DNA from: Roseicella aerolata
GTDB taxonomy: Bacteria > Pseudomonadota > Alphaproteobacteria > Acetobacterales > Acetobacteraceae
DNA length: 64,000 nt
Direction: 5' to 3'
Assembly: GCF_020523605.1 (NCBI RefSeq)
Contig: NZ_JAJAQI010000001.1
Coordinates: 1 to 64,000 of the forward strand
Shown: piece by piece, positions 41,593-49,603 of the stretch
Position numbering within the stretch: the stretch's first letter is position 1
How the letters are laid out: each line of letters begins with the position of its first letter
Translations under genes and position numbers: made by a program
The notes under the pieces: model-generated
What the model was told of the DNA's origin: nothing
The model's input: only the letters and a program-made list of their open reading frames with translations
Database searches by the model: none

Positions 41593-42033
41593 TCATCGGC
41601 AGCACGCATTGTCGGCATCGCGCTTCTCGCGGGCGCGGTCGGCGGCCGCGAAGGCCCGGCCGGTGTCCTGCAGCGCCGCGGTCGCCTCCATCCAGGCATC
41701 GAGCGCGACGCGGAAGGCGGCGCGGCCGGCATCGGTCAGCGCATAGACCCGGCGCTGGCGCCCCTGCACCACCTCATCGGCAGCGGTGACGAAGCCCCCG
41801 GCCTCGAACTCCCGCAGCACGGGGTAGATCGTGCCCTCGGTCGGGGAGCAGCAGCCGCGCGTGGTCCGCTCGACCGAACGGGCGAGGTCGTAGCCGTGCA
41901 TCGGCCCGTCATGCAGGACGCGCAGGATGAAGAATTTGGATAGGCCCATCTTGATCGTGCCCGCCCAGTAGTCCCTGGACGCGTAGTCCACGCGGGGCGG
42001 GACGGCAGCAGGCGCGGCAGGGGCCTTCGGCAT
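41593..42033 (-). CDS. PadR family transcriptional regulator with Cys pairs
   Basis: A 146-residue winged-helix regulator. The core reads MGLSKFFILRVLHDGPMHGYDLARSVERTTRG, then CCSPTEGTIYPVLREFEAGGFVTAADE and GRQRRVYALTDAGRAAFRVAL, all classic PadR. Unlike most PadR proteins it has a Cys pair at 61-62, just before the recognition helix, and another at 144-145 near the C-terminus. With the ars genes downstream (64 bp to the flavoprotein gene) it may sense metalloids through these thiols. The start at 42031-42033 is tentative; an in-frame ATG six codons upstream at 42049-42051 is possible. Confidence 0.85.
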   Translation of the reverse strand: MPKAPAAPAAVPPRVDYASRDYWAGTIKMGLSKFFILRVLHDGPMHGYDLARSVERTTRGCCSPTEGTIYPVLREFEAGGFVTAADEVVQGRQRRVYALTDAGRAAFRVALDAWMEATAALQDTGRAFAAADRAREKRDADNACCR

Positions 42034-42273
42034 GCAGGCGAGCGTATACATAGAGGGCCGATGCGTCAACCCCCTTGGCATGGGCGTGCCGGTGCCGCCT
42101 GCCCGAGGCGCCATGGCGGGGCGGCTTCTTCCGGCGGAGGAGCAGGCCCTTCCCCATGCAGTCCGGCCACGCGATCGGCAGCCGGAGGCCGGAGCGGATC
42201 GGGCGGGTGGACGGGTTGCCGGGGCGATGGGTATAGGACCCGCGCGCCGTGCCGCTCCCCGTGCCGCGTTCCC

Positions 42274-42356
42274 GCGGGCGTGCCGAAAGGGTAGCCGGTC
42301 GAGTCTTAAAAACTCGTGGGGGAAACCCCGTGCGGGTTCGAATCCCGCCGCCCGCA
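42274..42356 (+). tRNA. tRNA-Leu (anticodon UAA)
   Basis: An 83-nt cloverleaf: acceptor GCGGGCG / CGCCCGC (42274-42280, 42349-42355) with discriminator A (42356); anticodon stem CGAGT / ACTCG with loop CTTAAAA, anticodon TAA (42307-42309); long variable arm GGGG-GAAA-CCCC typical of class II tRNAs; T arm GCGGG-TTCGAAT-CCCGC (42332-42348). CCA is not encoded. The long variable arm and UAA anticodon identify tRNA-Leu. It lies upstream of the TRAP genes and next to the arsenic island. Confidence 0.95.
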
Positions 42357-42884
42357 TCCCGCCGAGGCCAAGCCTTCCACCCGTCCCCGTGGCATCCTTC
42401 GCCCGGCAGCATGGGCAAGGCGGCCTGACCGTCAGCTTCGGGATGGCCGTGTCGAGAGCTTCATCCGTCGCGGCGGCGATTGCCGCTCCGTGCCGCCCGG
42501 CATCGGTCGGGATGCGCCGATGCGTGGGCGGCGCGCGCGCCCGGTCATCCGTGTCTCCGCGCTGCTTCGTCGTTCACGGGCGATGAGTTGCGCATGCCGA
42601 AGCACGGGAAGCACGCTCTCCTTCCCCGCTTCCTCAAGCCCCGGCGCATTGCCCGAGGCAGGAGAGGGCGATCCATTTTCCCATCCCTGCGGTCCGTCCA
42701 GGCGGGAACTTGCTGGCCCCGAGGAGATGCTGCGGATGCGAAGGAACGCATCTTGCGCCTCCTGCGCCTCCTGCGCCTCTGGATGTCGGGCCGCGCCGGG
42801 GCGGTTGATTCGGCCGAACGCCCCAAGTAGCCTGCCAAGCAAGCCGGCCCGGCATTGAGGCTGGCAGGAATGGGAGGTTCAATC
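42357..42884. other. 528-bp intergenic region after tRNA-Leu
   Basis: No convincing gene lies here. Frames of 116-198 residues on both strands are low complexity. A triplicated 9-bp unit TGCGCCTCC lies at 42754-42780. A leader with GGGAGG precedes the GTG of the TRAP receptor gene. The region probably holds the promoter of the TRAP operon, but I see no clear -35/-10 pair. Confidence 0.4.
42754..42780 (+). repeat. 9-bp tandem repeat (3 units)
   Basis: Three head-to-tail copies of TGCGCCTCC (last one ending in T) lie 104 bp upstream of the TRAP receptor gene. This is a short, GC-rich microsatellite-like tract with no assigned role. Confidence 0.6.
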
Positions 42885-43985
42885 GTGCTCGGGAAGCTGT
42901 CTCGACTTCTTGTCGCATGCGGCGTGGCGCTGCTGGCCGTTGGTGCCACCGCCGCGCAGGCGCAGACCAAGCTGCGCTGCCAGTCGGCCTTCCCGCCGTC
43001 CGGCCTGTTCCATGAGAATGCAAAGTTCTTTGCGGAGCGGGTGAAGGCCCTCTCCGGCGGCAAGCTCGAGATCGAGATGCTGCCGGTCGGCGCGCTGGTC
43101 CCCGCCTTCGAGGTGCTCGACGCGACCCACCGCAGGATCATCGACTGCGCGCATTCCGCACCGGCCTATTGGGTGGGGCGCAACCGGGCCGCGACGCTGT
43201 TCGGCCCGGCGCCCGGCGGGCCCTTCGGCATGGACACGCTCGACTACCTCGGCTGGCTGAATGAAGGCGGCGGGCTGGCGCTCTACCAGGAATTCTATCG
43301 GGATGTCCTGCGGCGGAACGTGGTGCCTGTGCCGCTGACCGCCGCCTCGCCGCAGTCGCTCGGCTGGTTCAAGTCCGCCATATCGAGCTGGGAAGACCTC
43401 CGCGGGCGCAAGTGCCGCCAGACCGGCATCACCTCCGAGGTGTTCTCCCGGTCCGGGATGGCGACCGTCAACATGCCGGGCGCCGAGATCGTCCCTGCCG
43501 CCGAGCGCGGCGTCATCGACTGCGCCGAATGGGTAGGGCCGGCCGAGGACATGCAGATCGGCTTCCACACCATCTAGAAGCACTTCTATCTCACCTCGCT
43601 GCACGAGCCGGCCACGGTGCTGGAACTGCTGATCAACAGCGAGGCCTGGAACCGGCTGCCCAAGGAGCAGCAGGAGATCATCCGTACGGCGGCCCTCGAG
43701 GCGACGATCCAGGCGATGCTCACCACGCATGTGAAGAATGCGGCGGCAGTGGCCGAACTGCGCGAGAAGCACGGCGTGACGGTGCATCGCACGCCCGAGG
43801 ACATCCTGCGCAAGACGCTGGAGGCCTGGGACCAAATCGCGGCGGATGAGGCGGCCAAGAACGCCTTCTTCAGGAAGGTCTATGAGTCGCAGCGCGGCTT
43901 CGCCTCCCGGGTGGTTGCCACGCGGCGTTTCACCCATCCCGAGTACAAGCTGGCAGCCGATCACTACTGGCCCGAGGCCCGGTAG
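42885..43985 (+). pseudogene. dctP: TRAP transporter receptor (DctP-like) with an in-frame amber codon
   Basis: A periplasmic substrate-binding protein of a TRAP transporter (366 codons). It has the signal peptide LGKLSRLLVACGVALLAVGATAAQAQ, a mature TKLRCQSAFPPSGLFHENAKFFAERV, and the DctP core ERVKALSGGKLEIEMLP, SSWEDLRGRKCRQTGI and GVIDCAEWVGPAEDM. At codon 231 (43575-43577) TAG interrupts FHTI-stop-KHFYLTSLHEPATVLEL, where Trp (TGG) is expected. The frame continues intact to 43985. The truncated product would lack the second lobe, so the transporter should not work as read. GTG at 42885 is supported by GGGAGG seven bases upstream. Confidence 0.85.
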
Positions 43986-44060
43986 CGCCGGAGGTCCGCG
44001 GGCGCCCGCGGCGGGCGCCCGCGCCAGGTTGGGGCGGCGCCGGCTGCGGGGGATTGCAGG

Positions 44061-44624
44061 GTGAGTGGTCGTATGCTGACGCCGTCGCGGGGCTATCTCC
44101 GCACGATCAGGACCATCGACAGGATCACGGAGGTCCTGGGATATGTCGTGGCCCTGCTGATCGTGCCCCTGGTGCTGGCCAACACGGTCGAGGTGATCAT
44201 GCGTTACGTCTGGCGGCAGCCCACGGCCTGGGCCGCAGACGTCACGGTGATGTCCTATGGCGCGCTGTTCATGCTGGGCGCCGCCTACGCCCTGCGCAAG
44301 GGCGCGCATGTCAGGACCGACATGCTATGGGAGAAGTTCTCGGAGCGGAAGAAGGGGATCATCGACACCATCGCCTTCGTCCTGTTCTTCTTCCCGACGA
44401 TGCTGATCCTCTTCCGGCTGTCGCTCGAGGAATTCCTCTATTCCTGGGAGATGGACGAGCGTTCGACGCTCTCCACCTGGCAGCCGATCATCTGGCCGTT
44501 GCGCGGGGCCATCCCGCTCGCGGCATTTCTGCTGATGCTCCAGGGCGTGTCCGAGTTGCTGAAGTCGTTCTGGGCCGCCCGCACCGGCGAGGCGCTGGAC
44601 CACCACGAGAAGATCGAGATCTAG
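44061..44624 (+). CDS. dctQ: TRAP transporter small permease (DctQ-like)
   Basis: A 187-residue protein with four membrane segments: ITEVLGYVVALLIVPLVLANTVEVIMRYV, TVMSYGALFMLGAAYALRKGAHVRTDML, GIIDTIAFVLFFFPTMLILFRLS and IIWPLRGAIPLAAFLLMLQGVSELL. VIMRYVWRQPTAWAADV is the typical DctQ motif. It forms the membrane complex with DctM. GTG start at 44061 with GCAGG upstream. It lies 75 bp after the receptor gene and 84 bp before dctM, one operon. Confidence 0.93.
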   Translation: MSGRMLTPSRGYLRTIRTIDRITEVLGYVVALLIVPLVLANTVEVIMRYVWRQPTAWAADVTVMSYGALFMLGAAYALRKGAHVRTDMLWEKFSERKKGIIDTIAFVLFFFPTMLILFRLSLEEFLYSWEMDERSTLSTWQPIIWPLRGAIPLAAFLLMLQGVSELLKSFWAARTGEALDHHEKIEI

Positions 44625-44708
44625 CGGGATGCGGGCCGCGGGAGGGATGACGGCGCAGGGCCCGTCATTCGCGCCCGAAGGGCCGACCGGGCCGGATATG
44701 GGGGGCGG

Positions 44709-46049
44709 ATGATGACCTGGCAGGCTGGGCTTGGCCTCCTGATGCTGCTGTCGATGATCGGCGTGATCTTCATCGGCTTCCCGATCTCCTTCACGCTCCT
44801 CTTCATCGCCCTGCTCTTCGGCTCGATCGGGCTCGGATCCGATCTCACCTTCAATCTCGCCTATCTGCAGATCTGGGGCACGATGAAGGACGACATCCTT
44901 CCCGCCGTGCCGCTCTTCATCTTCATGGGGTTCATGACCGAGCAGGCCGGCCTCATGGCGAGGCTGTTCCTGGCCCTGCGCAACCTCTTCGCCCCGGTCC
45001 GCGGGGCGCTCTTCGTGACCGTGATCCTGACCGCGGCCATCTTCGCCATGGCGACCGGAATCGTCGGTGCGGCCGTCACCGTGCTCGGCATCATGGCGGG
45101 GCCTGTCATGGTGCGGGCGGGCTATGACGCGAAGCTCTCGGCCGGGGCGATCGCCGCGGGCGGCACGCTCGGCATCCTGATCCCGCCGAGCGTGATGCTC
45201 GTCGTCATGGGTCCGACCATGGGCGTGCCGGTGAACTTCCTCTACGCCGCCGCCCTCGGTCCCGGAATCCTGCTGGCCGCGATGTATGCGCTCTACTGCC
45301 TCGGCCGCAGCTTCCTCAATCCGGAACTCGGGCCGCCGGTGCCGCCGGCGGAGCGGGTGCGGGACCCGATGAAGATCATCGGCGAGGTGCTGGTCGGCGT
45401 CGTGCCCCTGAGCACGCTGATCGCCTTCACCCTCGGCACGATCCTGGCGGGCCTTGCGACCGCGACGGAGGCTGCGTCCTGCGGCGCGGCCGGCGCGACG
45501 CTGCTGGCGCTGCTCTATCGCAAGCTCACCTTGCAGTCCCTCAGGAACGCCGCCGTCGGGACCCTGCTCACCTCGAGCATGGTGCTGTTCCTGGCGGTGG
45601 CCTCGAACGTGTTCGGGGCGGTCTTCACCAGGCTCGGCGCCTCCGACCTGATCGCCAACGCCCTGCTGACCCTGCCGCTGCCGGATATGGGCAAGCTGCT
45701 GGTCGTGATGGTCCTCCTCTTCATTCTTGGCTGGCCCTTCGAATGGCCGGCCATCATCCTCGTCTTCCTGCCGATCTGCCTGCCCGTGGTCGAGAAGCTC
45801 GATCTCGGGCTGCCCCGGGCCGACCTGCTGATCTGGTTCGGGGCCCTGGTCGCGGTGAACCTGCAGACGGCCTTCCTCTCGCCACCGGTCGCCATGTCGG
45901 CCTACTACCTGAAGAATGTCATGCCGCAGTGGGGTCTCAGCACCATCTACAGGGGCATGTTCGAATTCATGTTCATCCAGGTGCTGTGCCTGCTGCTGTT
46001 GCTGCTCTGGCCGGAGGTTGCGTTGTGGCTCCCGCGGAGCTTGCGCTGA
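44709..46049 (+). CDS. dctM: TRAP transporter large permease (DctM-like)
   Basis: A 446-residue membrane protein of the DctM family, which drives substrate uptake by sodium symport. About twelve segments are visible. Family features are GFMTEQAGLMARLFLALRNLFAPVRGALF, IAAGGTLGILIPPSVMLVVMGPTMGVPV (the GxLGILIPPS motif), TILAGLATATEAASCGAAGATLLAL and VAVNLQTAFLSPPVAMSAYYLKNV. The frame is intact, in contrast to the receptor gene. The ATG at 44709 follows GGGGGGCG. Substrates of DctM types are carboxylates; a sulfated or sulfonated compound is possible given the sulfatase remnant downstream. Confidence 0.94.
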   Translation: MMTWQAGLGLLMLLSMIGVIFIGFPISFTLLFIALLFGSIGLGSDLTFNLAYLQIWGTMKDDILPAVPLFIFMGFMTEQAGLMARLFLALRNLFAPVRGALFVTVILTAAIFAMATGIVGAAVTVLGIMAGPVMVRAGYDAKLSAGAIAAGGTLGILIPPSVMLVVMGPTMGVPVNFLYAAALGPGILLAAMYALYCLGRSFLNPELGPPVPPAERVRDPMKIIGEVLVGVVPLSTLIAFTLGTILAGLATATEAASCGAAGATLLALLYRKLTLQSLRNAAVGTLLTSSMVLFLAVASNVFGAVFTRLGASDLIANALLTLPLPDMGKLLVVMVLLFILGWPFEWPAIILVFLPICLPVVEKLDLGLPRADLLIWFGALVAVNLQTAFLSPPVAMSAYYLKNVMPQWGLSTIYRGMFEFMFIQVLCLLLLLLWPEVALWLPRSLR

Positions 46050-46786
46050 CAGCAGCCGGTCCGTCCGGACGGGGCTGTTGCGCGGAGCGCCACGGATTGC
46101 AGACGGGCAGGATGGGCGGCCGCAGGGCGCGACTCGGATCAGGCCGGCGACAGGGGCCGCGCGAGTCGCGGGGCGTTACCCCCGGATTTCCGCACCTGCC
46201 CCGTCCTGACCATGCCAACGCCCCGGGGCCCGTCAGTTTTCGTCGCACCGCCCGGATGCTGCCGAAGCTGGGCCCGGAACTGGCCGGGCGTTCCGTGCGA
46301 CGGCGGTCCTGTTCCGCCATGTCGCCGGGACATCCGGCCTGCCGTCGTCGGGCCCGCCCTCTTCCTTCATCTCCCTGACGGCGCCAGCGCGGGCCGACTT
46401 CCGGTCCACCGCGCGCTGCGGCTGCATCCAGCAGCCGTCCAGCCGGATGCAGGTTTCCGCGATCCTGCATGTTCCGCTGCGCAGGCGCGGGGGAATCCGG
46501 CCCCGCTTTCCGATCTCCAGCGCACAGGTCTGGATCCGGCGGAAGATGGTGGTGCGCGTGCACAGGGTGCCACGCCCCCAGCCTCGGCTCGAGATCGCCG
46601 TCGCTGATGGCGGACATGGGGCGCCAGCGGACCAAAAGCACAATAATCGCGGCAGTGAACTGCCGTCCGTGAAGCAGGGATCCCGCACCTCGCCGGCCGA
46701 TGCACTGTCGCAGGACCGCAAGAGAGCCTCCGGGCAAGAGCAATCCCGGGTTGACCGTCACGGAAACTACCTGCATCCGTCATACG
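46050..46786. other. 737-bp region without a recognisable gene
   Basis: Frames exist on both strands (for example minus-strand reading frames of up to 267 codons), but none shows a domain, a good start or a non-repetitive protein profile. A short, degraded gene cannot be excluded. The region ends in a GntR-like palindrome (46787). Confidence 0.4.
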
Positions 46787-46801
46787 ATTGTCGTGGACAA
46801 T
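46787..46801. promoter_or_regulatory. GntR-like operator palindrome
   Basis: ATTGTC-GTG-GACAAT, perfect 6-bp arms. It matches the TTGT-N-ACAA style of sites used by GntR-family repressors. It lies 37 bp upstream of the ATG of the sulfatase fragment, as expected for an operator. No gntR gene is visible nearby. Confidence 0.5.
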
Positions 46802-46837
46802 GGATTAACTGGCTGAAAGCGAGCCGGAGGCGGAGCA

Positions 46838-47014
46838 TGGCACAGCGGAAGAACGTTCTGCTGATCGTGGTGGGCCGGCAGGGCAGGTTCATGCAGCGCC
46901 CCGGCGTTGCTCCCCTGCGCAGGCCGGGCCCTGATCGCCTCTGCCGGCATCGCGCGCCATGCGGCGATGGCGTCGCCACCGTCCCTGTCACGTCTCCAGA
47001 CGTGTCCGGCTGAG
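46838..47014 (+). pseudogene. Sulfatase gene fragment (N-terminus only, degraded)
   Basis: ATG at 46838 follows GGAGGCGGAG. The product begins MAQRKNVLLIVV and continues GVAPLRRPGPDRLCR, close to the sulfatase/phosphonate monoester hydrolase start (KNVLLIVVDQWRGD...TPNLDRLCREG). The metal-binding Asp after IVV is replaced by Gly and the match is lost after about 45 residues, where a glycosyltransferase gene begins. The rest of the ~500-residue enzyme and its Cys/Ser active site are absent. It is a remnant. Its presence next to a TRAP operon and a GntR-like site suggests the original unit handled a sulfate ester. Confidence 0.55.
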
Positions 47015-47965
47015 ATGCTGACGGTCGTCTTCGCCACCCGCAACCGCGCGGCCAGCCTGCCCCGCGTGCTGGAGGCTTTCGCCGCGCTGCATGCTCCCGT
47101 CGGTGGCTGGCGGCTGCTCATCGTCGACAATGGCAGCATGGATGCGACGGGAGCGGTGGTGCGATCCCGCGCGAGCCGCCTGCCGGTGACGCTGCTGCAC
47201 TGTCAGGCGCCGGGCAAGAACCGTGCGCTCAATGCCGCCCTGCCGCATCTCGAAGGCGATCTCGCCGTCTTCACCGATGACGACGTGCTGCCGGAAGCGG
47301 ACTGGCTGATCCGGCTGCGCGCGGCGGTGGACGCGCATCCCGAGGCCATGCTGTTCGGCGGAACGGTGCTGCCGGACTGGCCCGCGCCGATCCCGCCCTG
47401 GCTGTCGGAGGAGGTGGTCGAGTTCAGCGTCCTCTATGCCAAGAAGGAACGGCCGAGCGGACCCTGCGGCTTCGGCGACATCTTCGGCCCGAACATGGCC
47501 ATCCGCCGCTCCGTCTTCGAAGCAGGCACGCGCTTCGCCGAGCATGTCGGGCCGGATGCCGCCAACCCGCTCTACGCCATGGGCAGCGAGACGGAATTGC
47601 TGCGACGGCTTGAGGCGCAAGGCCATCGCGGCTGGTTCGAGGCGAGCGCCCGCGTCCGCCACATCGTCCGGCCGGAACAGATCGAGGAGCGCTGGATCCT
47701 CGAGCGCGCCTTCCGCTACGGCATCGGCGAGGGGCGGAACCATGCCGGCGCGCTCTCCGCCGGGCGTCCACTCCTGACGGGTCTTCCCGCGCCGCTGCTG
47801 TCACGCATCCTCGCCTACCGCGTCGCGGCCTGGGGCGCGCGGCTGATGCCGCCCTCGCCAGGCCGGCTGCGCATCCGCTACCGCGAGCGCTGGCTGGCCG
47901 GTGTCGCCGCCGGGCGGCGGGCCTCCCCGGCGGCGACACCGGCCACAGCGGACACCAACCCCTGA
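47015..47965 (+). CDS. Family 2 glycosyltransferase
   Basis: A 316-residue cytoplasmic GT-A enzyme. The start LTVVFATRNRAASLPRVLEAF, LLIVDNGSMDATGAVV, and the nucleotide/metal motif DLAVFTDDDVLPEADW (DxD-type DDD) are typical. IPPWLSEEVVEFSVLYAKKER and GFGDIFGPNMAIRRSVFEAG follow, then a helix-rich C-terminus with LLRRLEAQGHRGWFE. It probably adds a sugar to a surface polysaccharide. The acceptor is unknown and no other polysaccharide genes are close. The ATG at 47015 has a weak ribosome-binding site; longer in-frame starts at 46907 overlap the sulfatase remnant. Confidence 0.87.
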   Translation: MLTVVFATRNRAASLPRVLEAFAALHAPVGGWRLLIVDNGSMDATGAVVRSRASRLPVTLLHCQAPGKNRALNAALPHLEGDLAVFTDDDVLPEADWLIRLRAAVDAHPEAMLFGGTVLPDWPAPIPPWLSEEVVEFSVLYAKKERPSGPCGFGDIFGPNMAIRRSVFEAGTRFAEHVGPDAANPLYAMGSETELLRRLEAQGHRGWFEASARVRHIVRPEQIEERWILERAFRYGIGEGRNHAGALSAGRPLLTGLPAPLLSRILAYRVAAWGARLMPPSPGRLRIRYRERWLAGVAAGRRASPAATPATADTNP

Positions 47966-48350
47966 CGATGTCGCCCGGCCCGGCGCCCTCGGGTTCTGGC
48001 CGGCGGGATGGCCCTGCCCTGCCGGCCACAGGGCGGCCGGGCGCGCAAAGGCGCGTCGCAGCCACTGCCGCGACGCCAGGGCCCAGGGGACCGGCGGTGT
48101 TCGAGGCGGGACATGCGGCGGCATGTCCGCGCCAAGTGTCACGGGTGCCTCAGGCTGCCGGGATGGGAATGCCCGGCCGGCGCAAACGGCGCAGCAGCGG
48201 CGGATGCCTCATGCCGGCGGCATGAATCTTCCACTCATGCCGCGCGTCCGGATGCGCATCGCCGCCCGTGCAGCCTGGCCAGGCTTTCCGCCACGAACCG
48301 CCTGGTGATCGAGAGGGCCGTGGATGGGTCACCATCGACGGCCGTCGGTG
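47966..48350. other. 385-bp region: nothing recognisable except repeat R copy 3
   Basis: This lies between the convergent glycosyltransferase and nfuA genes. 48203-48345 is an inverted copy of repeat R; the rest holds no gene I can support. Confidence 0.45.
48203..48345 (-). repeat. Dispersed repeat R, copy 3 (inverted)
   Basis: Read on the minus strand this contains TCGATGGTGACCCAT, GGCGGTTCGTGGCGGAAA with AGCCTGGCCAGGC, and the hairpin half-sites CGGCATGA / TCATGCCG followed by ATGAGG. The blocks and their order match copy 1 at 6017-6200. It lies between the convergent glycosyltransferase and nfuA genes, ending six bases before the nfuA stop. Confidence 0.65.
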
Positions 48351-48911
48351 TCAGGCCTCCACCTGCTCCACCGCCACCACCTCCGGCACGTAGTGCCGCA
48401 GCATGTTCTCCACGCCATGCTTCAGCGTGGCGCGGGAGGACGGGCAGCCCGAGCAGGCGCCCTGCAGGTGCAGCCGGACGATGCCGTCGCGGAAGCCGCG
48501 GAAGACGATGTCGCCGCCATCGCCGGCGACGGCCGGGCGGACGCGGGTGTCCAGCAGTTCCTTGATCTGCTCCACCACCTCGGCATCGGCGGGGTCGTAA
48601 TCGCCCTCGCCATTCTCCTCCGCGCCCTCCAGCACCGGCAAGCCGGAGAGGAAATGGTCCGCAATGGCGGCGAGTACCTGGGCGCGCAGGTTCTGCCAGC
48701 CATGCGCCCCGTCCTCGGTCACGGTGATGAAATCATGGCCCAGGAAGACCCGGGCGACGCCCGGCAGGGCGAAGATGCGGGCGGCCAGCGGGCTGCGGGC
48801 CGCGGCCTCGGCGCTGGCGAAATCGGCGGTGCCGCGCTCACCCATCACCTCCTGGCCGGGAAGGAATTTCAGCGTCGCGGGGTTCGGGGTGCCTTCGGTC
48901 TCGATGAACAT
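48351..48911 (-). CDS. nfuA: NfuA/NifU-type Fe-S cluster carrier protein
   Basis: A 186-residue protein with the N-terminal Nfu_N domain (MFIETEGTPNPATLKFLPG) and the C-terminal NifU domain with the cluster-binding C-x-x-C (GACSGCPSS, Cys153 and Cys156). It also shows RVRPAVAGDGGDIVFRGF and TLKHGVENML. It carries [4Fe-4S] clusters to apoproteins as a homodimer. The two-domain layout is the usual one for alphaproteobacteria. It is followed on its 3' side by the inverted repeat R. Confidence 0.94.
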   Translation of the reverse strand: MFIETEGTPNPATLKFLPGQEVMGERGTADFASAEAAARSPLAARIFALPGVARVFLGHDFITVTEDGAHGWQNLRAQVLAAIADHFLSGLPVLEGAEENGEGDYDPADAEVVEQIKELLDTRVRPAVAGDGGDIVFRGFRDGIVRLHLQGACSGCPSSRATLKHGVENMLRHYVPEVVAVEQVEA

Positions 48912-49099
48912 GGGTCCGGTCCTGGCCTGCGGATTTCCGGACCAAATTGGTCGGTTTTACCCCCCGGCGCAACCCGCGGGGGGCGCATGGCCGGCCTGTG
49001 GGTCATGCCAGCGGCCTGCGCGGAACGGTTGGGCCGGGCGTCCCTGGCCTCTCGAAGCCGCGGGGCGGGGCGGCGGTTTCGGCATCAACCGGCGTCGCC

Positions 49100-49603
49100 T
49101 CAGGTCACCCGTTCCAACTCCTTGTCGTCCAGCCCGCCGGGCACGATCGTCAGTGGCACCCGCAGCCGGCTGCCATGGCGCCCGGTCAGCGCCGTGATCA
49201 GCGGCCCGGGCCCGCCGCTGCCGGCCGCCGCCGAGGCCAGCACCAGGATCGAGATCCGCGGATCCTCCTCCAGCAGCGCCAGCAGCTCGTCGCGCGGTTC
49301 GCCTTCCCGGATCAGCAGGATCGGCATCCCGCCGGTGATCTCCTGCACCTGGGCGCCGAGGCCGGAGAGCAGCTTCTCCGCCTCCTCCCGCCGCTCCTCG
49401 GCCATCAGCACGCCGACGCCGGCCCATTCGATCATCGGCACGGGCTCGACCACCCGGAGCAGGGCGACCCGCCCGCCGCCGTTGCGGGCGCGCAGGCAGG
49501 CGTATTTCAGCGCCACCTCTCGCTCCGGACTGTCGTCCACCACCACCAGGAAGACGCGGTCCCGCTTGGCGGTCGCTGCCTTCTCCGCCGCGGTCTCGGC
49601 CAT
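49100..49603 (-). CDS. Universal stress protein (UspA-like)
   Basis: A 167-residue protein. It shows RVFLVVVDDSPEREVALKYACLRARNGGGRVALLRVVEP (UspA fold start with conserved Asp), and a C-terminal SILVLASAAAGSGGPGPLITALTGRHGSRLRVPLTIVPGG that parallels the G-x2-G-x9-G-S/T ATP-binding loop in a modified form. Its ATG overlaps the TGA of the TIGR02186 gene by one base (49603), which indicates coupling. It is the last gene of the tauE-TIGR02186-usp set. The function is presumably stress response, with no partner shown. Confidence 0.85.
   Translation of the reverse strand: MAETAAEKAATAKRDRVFLVVVDDSPEREVALKYACLRARNGGGRVALLRVVEPVPMIEWAGVGVLMAEERREEAEKLLSGLGAQVQEITGGMPILLIREGEPRDELLALLEEDPRISILVLASAAAGSGGPGPLITALTGRHGSRLRVPLTIVPGGLDDKELERVT

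Noticed and set aside
42432-42842. Minus-strand hypothetical protein of 136 residues with EAQEAQEAQ
   Set aside because: The repeat comes from the 9-bp tandem tract at 42754-42780. There is no ribosome-binding site, domain or conserved pattern.
46490-46545. Sequencing-adapter remnant (TTCCGATCT, minus-strand peptide with QTCAL)
   Set aside because: The match to the common adapter is only about nine bases, the remaining bases differ, and the flanks are continuous. A chance match is more likely.
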